A DNA stretch of 64,000 nucleotides from the NCBI RefSeq assembly GCF_032842945.2, contig NZ_CP146606.1, positions 2,918,501 through 2,982,500 of the forward strand, in the 5' to 3' direction. The notes below the pieces were generated by a model. It had not been told where the DNA came from. It searched no databases and saw only the letters and a program-made list of their open reading frames with translations. Shown here piece after piece: positions 58,048 to 64,000 of the stretch (positions are counted from its first letter, which is position 1; each line of letters begins with the position of its first letter). A program made the position numbers and the translations under genes. This DNA comes from Roseovarius sp. W115 (lineage in GTDB: Bacteria > Pseudomonadota > Alphaproteobacteria > Rhodobacterales > Rhodobacteraceae).

Positions 58048-58083
58048 GGTTTAAGAGGTTGTTAAGACTTGGCTTTCCTGGGT

Positions 58084-58106
58084 GGTGGGCAAACTGCCCA
58101 CCCTAC
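58084..58106 (-). repeat. REP-like hairpin with GTAG head (copy 4)
   Basis: Stem GGTGGGC/GCCCACC with loop AAACT is followed by CTAC. The element overlaps the end of the helicase gene: the TAG stop at 58103-58105 lies in its GTAG head on the minus strand. Confidence 0.6.
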
Positions 58107-59509
58107 GAGGCCATGCGCTCTTCGAAGCTTTTGGCGATGAAGCTGGGCATGTCATCGCCCATGCCAACGACCTTGTTGTCTTTGCCGCGGCCCCCCTTGT
58201 CGCGGGGTTTGCGGGCAGGTTTTTGCGGCTCTTCCGCCTCAGTGGCCTCGACGGCTTCAGTCTCAGGCTCTGCCTTGGGCGCGTCCTCGGACTTGCGGCT
58301 GCGGGAGCGGCGCTTTTTGGGCGCGTCTTCCTGCACAGCCTCGTCTTCCGGTTTGTCGGATTTCAGAGGGTTCTCAAGGCGCGGGATGTCTTTCTGAATG
58401 AGCGCCTCAACAGCGGCCAGTGCCTTGGTGTCGCGGGGATTGCAGAGCGTGATCGCCTTGCCGTCGCGTCCGGCACGGCCTGTGCGGCCAATGCGGTGCA
58501 CGTAGTCTTCGGGATGGCCGGGCACGTCGAAGTTAAAGACATGGCTTACTGCGGGCACATCCAGACCACGGGCGGCGACATCGGAGGCCACGAGGAACCG
58601 CAGTTCACCATTGCGGAAACCATCGAGCGTGCGGGTGCGCTGGCTCTGGTCAAGGTCGCCATGGATGGGAGCCGCGTCATAGCCGTATTTCTTGAGCGAT
58701 TTTGCAACGATATCCACATCCGTCTTGCGGTTGCAGAAGATGATCGCGTTGGTGCAGGCCTCGCCCTCGGCATCAATCAATGCTCGCAGCAATTTGCGTT
58801 TTTCGCTGTCGGCGCGCTCGCGGCGCGAGGGTTTGAAGATGGCAACCCCCTGTTCAATCGTCTCAGAGGCGGTGGCTTGCCGTGCGACTTCGACACGGGC
58901 CGGAGCCTGCAGGAAGGTGTTTGTGATCCGCTCGATCTCGGGCGCCATGGTGGCGGAGAAGAAAAATGTCTGGCGGGTAAAGGGCGTGAGGCTGAAGATG
59001 CGTTCGATATCGGGGATGAAGCCCATATCGAGCATCCGGTCGGCCTCATCCACGACCATGACCTGCACGCCGGTCAAAAGCAGTTTGCCGCGTTCAAAGT
59101 GATCGAGCAGGCGGCCTGGCGTGGCTATCAGAACGTCCACACCCTTATCGATCAGCTTGTCCTGTTCCCCAAAACTAACGCCGCCGATGAGGAGCGCCTT
59201 GGTCAGTTTCAGGTGCTTGGAATAGGTGTCGAAGTTTTCGGCTACCTGTGCCGCCAGTTCCCGCGTGGGGCAGAGCACCAGGCTACGCGGCATGCGGGCG
59301 CGTGCACGGCCGCGTGCCAGAAGCGACAGCATGGGCAGCGTGAAGCTGGCCGTCTTGCCCGTGCCGGTCTGGGCGATCCCCAACACATCGCGCCCTTCGA
59401 GCGCGGGGGGAATGGCACCAGCCTGAATGGGGGTAGGGGTTTCGTATCCGGCCTCGTCAATGGCCTTGAGCACTTTGGGATTCAGATTCAGATCAGAAAA
59501 TTTTGTCAT
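58103..59509 (-). CDS. DEAD-box ATP-dependent RNA helicase (RhlE-like)
   Basis: The 468-residue helicase has all motifs: Q motif (PTPIQAGAIPPALEG), I AQTGTGKT, II VDEADRMLDMG, III SATM, V ASDVAARGLDVP and VI HRIGRTGRAGRDG. The C-terminal tail (about 375-468) is rich in Lys, Arg, Glu and Pro. Such helicases act in ribosome assembly and cold adaptation. The 178-bp upstream gap on the minus strand has a hairpin and a second inverted repeat close to the ATG. The stop codon lies in a REP-like hairpin. Confidence 0.95.
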   Translation of the reverse strand: MTKFSDLNLNPKVLKAIDEAGYETPTPIQAGAIPPALEGRDVLGIAQTGTGKTASFTLPMLSLLARGRARARMPRSLVLCPTRELAAQVAENFDTYSKHLKLTKALLIGGVSFGEQDKLIDKGVDVLIATPGRLLDHFERGKLLLTGVQVMVVDEADRMLDMGFIPDIERIFSLTPFTRQTFFFSATMAPEIERITNTFLQAPARVEVARQATASETIEQGVAIFKPSRRERADSEKRKLLRALIDAEGEACTNAIIFCNRKTDVDIVAKSLKKYGYDAAPIHGDLDQSQRTRTLDGFRNGELRFLVASDVAARGLDVPAVSHVFNFDVPGHPEDYVHRIGRTGRAGRDGKAITLCNPRDTKALAAVEALIQKDIPRLENPLKSDKPEDEAVQEDAPKKRRSRSRKSEDAPKAEPETEAVEATEAEEPQKPARKPRDKGGRGKDNKVVGMGDDMPSFIAKSFEERMAS

Positions 59510-59557
59510 GTACGTCCACTAATTGCGGACGCTCACCTGGCCCGCCGTATCCTCTTG

Positions 59558-59574
59558 ATCAGGCTTGGCCTGAT
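59558..59574 (-). promoter_or_regulatory. Hairpin in the helicase 5' leader
   Basis: A perfect 7-bp stem ATCAGGC/GCCTGAT with a 3-base loop lies about 50-65 bases upstream of the helicase ATG. A second short inverted repeat CGTCC/GGACG is adjacent to the start codon. Long structured leaders are known for cold-induced helicases, but nothing here proves this role. Confidence 0.4.
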
Positions 59575-59687
59575 GCGTGTTAGGGCCATATCCTAAGGGC
59601 GTAGGGGGGTCAATGGACAGGGTGAATATGTGAACAATACTGACCTAACAGCGCAAAATGTTCGCATTTCCGCAACAGTTTGCGAGA

Positions 59688-60659
59688 TCACCCAAAATCC
59701 GGGAAATGACGCGCACGGCAAGCGTTCAGATCGAGCGTGACTTTGTGCAAAAGACCATGCGCTTTCAGCCGCTCGCGCAGCTCCGGCGTGGCGGTGCAGA
59801 TCTCTTGGAAGAGCCTGTGCAAGGCCTCTTCACCGCCCTCGGCTTCAAGCGTGGCAAATAGAGCATGTTTTTTGAGGCTCACGCCATCAGGTTGGGGGGC
59901 AGGCCTGAGATCTGCGCGGTAAGAGCCGTGTTGAAGCCGGTAGCGGTAATGCCTGTACCAATGGTCCCAATCCGGGGCATGCATATGCACAAGTTTGGTC
60001 TGGCTCAATTCGACCGGTTCGCGATCCATTTCACCGGCGTGAAAGGCGTTGTGAATCCGCAAGGACACGTCTTCTTGCCCGGTGCGGACAAAAACCTTGC
60101 CGGCGACATGGCTGATAAAGCCGCCGTTCAGATGCGACCCATAGGTGGGATAGATGGCTTCGGACTCTGTGCGGCGATGTGCCAGCAAACGCGCGCAGGC
60201 TTTGCACCAGAAGGTGTCTGGGTCTGGTGGATCATTCGGATCGGGTGCCATGACTTCAATGGGTCGGACGCGCGCGCTTATCGCGGCGTCGGGTAATGCG
60301 GCCAGCTGGTCCGTCAATGAAGCCACAGGCCACAGAAACTCATCCACGTCGGTATGCAAAAGCCAGTCGACTTGAGGATTGCGTTTATAACAATGCGTTG
60401 CGTTCAGGCTCTGGCGGGTTTGATGCTTTTCGGGGCGGCCTTTGTGACGGCGGCGGCGTTTCCAATATTGCGCATCGGTGAGGATCACCCGGCATTTTGG
60501 ATGCGCCTTGAGGGCGGTACGGGCATTTGGTGCGTCCTCATCCAGATAGATTTGCACGCGGTGCGCGCCCTGTTCCAGATGCCAGGCGGCGAAATTCAGA
60601 ATGTCGGTGTCCGGGGCTTTGATGGTGGCGACCACGCCCCAGGTGGGATCCCTGCTCAT
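59688..60659 (-). CDS. Glycosyltransferase family 2-like protein
   Basis: The 323-residue protein has an N-terminal GT-A-like domain (GVVATIKAPDTDILNFAAWH; LLHTDVDEFLWP with the D-x-D metal site) of the kind seen in glycosyltransferase family 2/92 proteins. The C-terminal half has KLVHMHAPDWDHWYRHYR. These occur in Rhodobacterales surface polysaccharide loci. No acceptor is evident. It is followed on the same strand by a frameshifted uncharacterised gene upstream. Confidence 0.82.
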   Translation of the reverse strand: MSRDPTWGVVATIKAPDTDILNFAAWHLEQGAHRVQIYLDEDAPNARTALKAHPKCRVILTDAQYWKRRRRHKGRPEKHQTRQSLNATHCYKRNPQVDWLLHTDVDEFLWPVASLTDQLAALPDAAISARVRPIEVMAPDPNDPPDPDTFWCKACARLLAHRRTESEAIYPTYGSHLNGGFISHVAGKVFVRTGQEDVSLRIHNAFHAGEMDREPVELSQTKLVHMHAPDWDHWYRHYRYRLQHGSYRADLRPAPQPDGVSLKKHALFATLEAEGGEEALHRLFQEICTATPELRERLKAHGLLHKVTLDLNACRARHFPDFG

Positions 60660-60743
60660 GCGCGGAGTGTGAAAGACGTCTGGTGTTGGCGCAAGGGGCA
60701 GGTGGCGGGGATTTGGGTATTTTTGACAAGAAAGAAGCCGTGA

Positions 60744-61357
60744 TCAGAAAAAGTCATACGCAGTCTGGTGTGGAGCAGGCCGGTAGCCTTGTTGCAAAGT
60801 GGCGACGGTGGAGGCCGGGGTCAGGACGGTGATGGCTCCCGTTGGTCGGGGCAGAGCGTTGGTGTATCCGGCGGGGCTGTAGCAAAGTGCTTGCGGTCCC
60901 CAGAGAAGGTGCGGCGTGGCATCGTGCAATACGAATGTGCCATCTGGCAAGTCCGCCGCCTGGGTTTTGTAACGCACCTGAATGCGGCTGCGCGTGATGC
61001 GGTCGCGCTGCATCATGCGGTCGATCTGGTCAAGGGCGTGCGTGCCGTTGGCGGCGTTAAAGAGTGTTTTGAACCGGGTATAATCCTTATGACGGCAAAG
61101 GCCGCAGGGGCGGTGACCAGCAGCCAGGGCTGTGGGTTCATCGAGAAAAAGAGCTCGGTGTAGTTATGCGGCTGCATGACTTTGCGGTGCCAGTCCTTGT
61201 ACGTCGTGACGCATGTGACCCAGTGCGGATGCTGCCAACGGCGCGCGGTCAGGTGTTGGTGATCGTCATGTAGGATGCCGCGATTGCCCATGAGCGTGCC
61301 GCGATCTGGGATAGCAAGGATGTCGCCGGTGGGTTGGAGGCGATTTTGGAGAGGCAT
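60744..61357 (-). pseudogene. Uncharacterised conserved protein, apparent frameshift
   Basis: The first frame starts MPLQNRLQPTGDILAIPDRG, with GTLMGNRGILHDD and YTELFF, and then loses family character at 61146-61150. In the next frame DEPTALAAGHRPCGLCRHKD follows and continues to 60744 with ADLPDGTFVLHD and VTVLTPASTVATL-like text. One more A in the A5 run (plus strand) would join them into a protein of about 204 residues. I recall a conserved bacterial family of this form with no known function. A CxxC (CGLC) lies in the restored part. The total length (614 bases) is one short of a multiple of three. Confidence 0.8.
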
Positions 61358-61716
61358 GGCGGGAGTTTGCCCGATTCTGTCTGGACGTCAACGCATGAGC
61401 TTTGGAAGCAGAGCGGCCCATATCGGGCGGATGGGTATTTTTGTCTGCTAAGAGCCCGTGTTGCAAATTAATCAGCAGAGGCGCGCGATGGCCAAACCGC
61501 GGGATGGCGACCCTCTACAAAATCTGAACACTTTATGTCAGCCAAGTCTGCATGTCCTTGGATCGGCGCGCTTACGTGAGCCAATCGCCAGCCCGATGGG
61601 GCGGTCTGGCGATCGCGCGGCGGCGCTACGCGCCTTGATTCCGCGCGAGGGTGTTCAACAGCAGCAAAGTTCGCAGAGTTGCCATTCAATACCTCAAGCG
61701 CAGAGCCGTCGGTCCC
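61358..61716. other. Intergenic region without a supported gene
   Basis: This 359-bp gap has a copy of the TATTTTTG-type motif (about 61425-61455) and an inverted repeat (61584-61613). A short open plus frame reads like a protein end (HELWKQSGPYRADGYFCLL near 61400-61455) but has no start of its own and is probably a remnant or chance. Confidence 0.5.
61584..61613. repeat. Inverted repeat ATCGCCAG/CTGGCGAT
   Basis: Two perfect 8-base arms are separated by a 14-base loop rich in G. It lies about 105 bases after the prfC stop on the minus strand. It has no T-tract and is not a good terminator. Confidence 0.5.
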
Positions 61717-63324
61717 TCACACCATCATCTCTTTCGTCGCGCTTAATGTAACATCCGGATAATCCCGTTCCACCCGGTCAATGTCCCATTGCAGGCGGGT
61801 GAGGTAGACGGTGTCGCCGTCATTGTCCTCGGCGATGTGCTGTTTATTGGCGGCGGCAAAGGCGTCGACGGCGTCTTGCGGCCCGTGCACCCAGCGGGCG
61901 GAGGTAAATTGGGATTGCTCAAAGCGCACGGGCAGGCCGTATTCCAGCTCGATGCGGCTGCCCAGGACCTCGAATTGCAGTTGGCCGACGACGCCGACGA
62001 TAAAGCCCGAGCCCAAGGTGGGTTTGAACACTTTGGCCGCGCCTTCTTCGGCAAACTGCATCAGGGCTTTTTCCAGGTGCTTGGCCTTCATCGGATCACC
62101 CGCGCGGCAGTTCTGCAGAAGCTCGGGCGCGAAAGAGGGGATGCCAGTGACGCGGATGGCTTCGCCTTCGGTCAGGGTGTCGCCGATGCGCAGCTGGCCG
62201 TGGTTCGGGATGCCGATGATGTCGCCGGCCCAGGCCTCTTCGGCGAGCTCACGGTCGGCGGCGAGAAAGAGAACGGGGTTTGAAACCGCCATAGGTTTTT
62301 TCGTGCGCACATGGGTGAGTTTCATGCCGCGTTTGAAATGGCCTGAGGCCATGCGCACGAAGGCCACGCGGTCGCGATGCTTGGGGTCCATATTGGCTTG
62401 TACTTTGAAGACAAAGCCGGAAACCTTTGTTTCTTCTGGAGAAATCTGACGCGGTTCCGCCGATTGCGGTTGTGGTTCCGGGCCATAGCTGCCGATACCG
62501 TCCATGAGTTCCTTGACGCCAAAGGAGTTGATGGCCGAGCCGAACCAGATGGGGGTCATGTGGCCCTCAAGCACAGATTGCGGGTTCAGCGCAGGGAGCA
62601 ATTCGCGCGCCATTTCAAGGTCTTCGCGCAGTTTCTCAATGAGGTTTTCGGGCACATGTTCGGCCAGTTTGGGATCGTCCAGCCCATCAATCGCGATGGA
62701 TTCCGCGACCTTGTTGCGATCGGCGCGGTCCATAAGTTCCAACCGGTCATTCAACATGTCGTAGCAACCTATGAAATCGCGCCCCACACCGATGGGCCAG
62801 GAGGCCGGGGTGACGTCGATGGCCAGCATCTCCTGAATTTCGTCAATGATCTCGAACGTGTCGCGGCTTTCGCGGTCCATCTTGTTGCAGAAGGTCAGGA
62901 TTGGCAGGTCGCGCAACCGGCAGACTTCAAAAAGCTTCTGCGTCTGGCTTTCCACGCCTTTGGCCCCGTCGATCACCATGACGGCGGCATCCACAGCCGT
63001 CAGTGTGCGGTAGGTGTCTTCGGAAAAATCCGAGTGGCCAGGTGTGTCCACAAGATTGAAGCGGAAAGTGTTGAAATCAAAGGACATTGCCGAGGCCGAA
63101 ACGGAAATGCCGCGATCCTTCTCCATCTGCATGAAGTCAGACCGCGTACGCCGAGCTTCGCCTTTGGCGCGCACCTGTCCGGCCATCTGAATCGCACCAC
63201 CATAGAGGAGAAATTTTTCCGTTAGGGTGGTTTTGCCTGCATCCGGATGAGAGATGATGGCAAAGGTGCGCCGCCGGGCAATCTCGGCCGGCAGGTCAGG
63301 GCGATTTGATGCAGTCTCAGACAT
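61717..63324 (-). CDS. prfC: Peptide chain release factor 3
   Basis: RF3 is the GTPase that recycles RF1/RF2 from the ribosome after termination. The 535-residue protein has the G domain with HPDAGKTTLTEKF (P loop), the GISVSASAM switch, VDTPGHSDFSEDT and NKMDRESRD. Domains II and III follow, with DLRIGDTLTEGE-type text. The length is normal. The start at 63324 is the usual family start MSETASNRPDLPAEIARRR. Confidence 0.97.
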   Translation of the reverse strand: MSETASNRPDLPAEIARRRTFAIISHPDAGKTTLTEKFLLYGGAIQMAGQVRAKGEARRTRSDFMQMEKDRGISVSASAMSFDFNTFRFNLVDTPGHSDFSEDTYRTLTAVDAAVMVIDGAKGVESQTQKLFEVCRLRDLPILTFCNKMDRESRDTFEIIDEIQEMLAIDVTPASWPIGVGRDFIGCYDMLNDRLELMDRADRNKVAESIAIDGLDDPKLAEHVPENLIEKLREDLEMARELLPALNPQSVLEGHMTPIWFGSAINSFGVKELMDGIGSYGPEPQPQSAEPRQISPEETKVSGFVFKVQANMDPKHRDRVAFVRMASGHFKRGMKLTHVRTKKPMAVSNPVLFLAADRELAEEAWAGDIIGIPNHGQLRIGDTLTEGEAIRVTGIPSFAPELLQNCRAGDPMKAKHLEKALMQFAEEGAAKVFKPTLGSGFIVGVVGQLQFEVLGSRIELEYGLPVRFEQSQFTSARWVHGPQDAVDAFAAANKQHIAEDNDGDTVYLTRLQWDIDRVERDYPDVTLSATKEMMV

Positions 63325-63487
63325 GCGCGCCGTATAGAGGGGTGCGCCGGGTGGTGCAACAGAGTGGTTGCGCAGGACAGCTGACAGATTTGGTCAGCAG
63401 TCATCCGCCTGATACCGTTCGGCGGTGGACGCGGGACCGAAATCATGAGACGATCAGAACATTATATGAACATCAAGGAGTTTCATC

Positions 63488-63871
63488 ATGTCACTTATGG
63501 ACGTTGCAAATGAATTGGTCGCGGGTTGCCGGGAAGACCGGGAAGGTGCAAATTTGGACAAGCTTTATGCGCAAGATGCGGTTTCGGTTGAGGCGGTTGC
63601 GATGGAAGAGACCGGTATGGACCGCGAGGCTCAGGGACTTGATGCCATAAAAGGCAAACATGAGTGGTGGAACAACAGCATGGAAATGCTGGAGGGCACC
63701 ATTAGTGATCCGATGCCGCATGGCGATGACCGATTTGCTGTGATCTTCAAAATGAAGGTCAAGGAAAAAGCCAGTGGCACCGTGATGGATATGGAAGAAG
63801 TGGGGGTTTACACTGTCAAGGACGGCAAGATCACCCGAGAGGAGTTTTTCTACGCCATGGGCGAGTGCTAA
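63488..63871 (+). CDS. SnoaL-like / nuclear transport factor 2 fold protein
   Basis: The 127-residue protein has the cone-shaped NTF2-like fold pattern: an N-terminal helix (MDVANELVAGCREDREGANLDKLY), then strands with RFAVIFKMKVKEKASG and VGVYTVKDGKITREEFFY. SnoaL-like small proteins bind diverse ligands, and no catalytic residue set is assigned. A ribosome site AAGGAG lies about 10 bases upstream. It is transcribed divergently from prfC. Confidence 0.78.
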   Translation: MSLMDVANELVAGCREDREGANLDKLYAQDAVSVEAVAMEETGMDREAQGLDAIKGKHEWWNNSMEMLEGTISDPMPHGDDRFAVIFKMKVKEKASGTVMDMEEVGVYTVKDGKITREEFFYAMGEC

Positions 63872-63879
63872 GTGCTGAC

Positions 63880-64000
63880 TCAGTTGCGTGAGGCGCGTTT
63901 GAGAAGGCTGGCTGCATCGCGGTGTTTCAAGAGCTTATCGCTTACCTCGAAATCTTGGTGTGGCTTGTCACCATGTGTGTCGAGCGCTGGTGCAAGACTG
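63880..64000 (-). CDS. Partial hypothetical protein at the window edge
   Basis: The last 39 codons of a gene that starts beyond the window end in TGA at 63880-63882. They read SLAPALDTHGDKPHQDFEVS and end KRASRN, with normal codon use for this genome. The stop lies 9 bases after the SnoaL-like stop on the opposite strand. No family can be named. Confidence 0.5.
   Translation of the reverse strand, partial: SLAPALDTHGDKPHQDFEVSDKLLKHRDAASLLKRASRN

Noticed and set aside
61277..61470. Plus-strand frame reading like a protein C-terminus (DSVWTSTHELWKQSGPYRAD)
   Set aside because: It has no start codon or ribosome site and half of it lies opposite the conserved minus-strand gene. It could be a remnant, but evidence is too thin to call.
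61458..61751. 97-codon plus-strand frame downstream of prfC
   Set aside because: No ribosome site, low-complexity Gln/Ser/Arg content and overlap with prfC; not supported as a gene.

Overview
The window is chromosomal DNA from an alphaproteobacterium, most likely a marine Rhodobacterales (Roseobacter-group) species. The evidence is the moderately high G+C, densely packed genes with many 1-10 base overlaps, a cobNST-type aerobic cobaltochelatase, a 14-subunit nuo operon interspersed with accessory genes typical of Rhodobacteraceae (DUF5333, DUF5337), and the order nuoN-birA-coaX-rnj. I see no rRNA, tRNA, CRISPR array, prophage or complete insertion sequence.

Left region (1-18.6 kb). On the minus strand are a frameshifted aminopeptidase P, cobT and cobS. 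A plus-strand block follows: ECF sigma factor, RskA-like anti-sigma factor, exported fasciclin-domain protein and Tat-exported MsrB. This block looks like an envelope/periplasmic oxidation-response unit placed between cobS and a J-domain gene that is often next to cobS in relatives. Then come a DUF4177 protein, a glycosyltransferase, the Kdo transferase waaA and moaA (all minus), a lipoprotein (plus), an AlkD-like protein, glmS and glmU (minus), a frameshifted gph and a DegT/DnrJ aminotransferase (plus).

Middle region (18.7-31.9 kb). This is a leucine/isovalerate catabolic locus: ivd, acyl-CoA synthetase, mccB, mccA, HMG-CoA lyase and methylglutaconyl-CoA hydratase. Together these convert isovalerate or isovaleryl-CoA to acetoacetate and acetyl-CoA. 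Small exported or membrane proteins are interleaved, and a minus-strand ompW interrupts the locus with a near-consensus FNR/FnrL box upstream. ivd has a plausible sigma-70 promoter followed by a perfect palindrome. At the distal end, an orphan gene sits between two copies of the hydratase 3' end, the footprint of a recombinational insertion.

Right-middle region (32.1-53.3 kb). The complete complex I operon nuoA-N contains about 15 additional small genes: lipoproteins, membrane proteins, a MAPEG protein, DUF3291, ABM-like, CMD-like and methyltransferase-like proteins. It also carries a helix-hairpin-helix domain present both as a C-terminal extension of NuoE and in a separate membrane protein next door. 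The operon ends in a strong terminator.

Right region (53.3-64 kb). birA supplies the ligase that biotinylates MccA. It is followed by coaX, rnj, an uncharacterised gene and an Fe(II)/2OG-oxygenase-like gene. Then on the minus strand come a DEAD-box helicase, a family-2-like glycosyltransferase, a frameshifted uncharacterised gene and prfC. A plus-strand SnoaL-like protein and a partial gene at the edge close the window.

Two themes cut across the window. First, four genes (aminopeptidase P, gph, nuoL 3' end, and the gene at 60744-61357) show single-base indels, three of them in homopolymer runs. This points to sequencing error at least as much as to gene decay. Second, four short hairpins with a GTAG head, all in one orientation, look like REP elements; one lies in frame inside mccB and another supplies the helicase stop codon.
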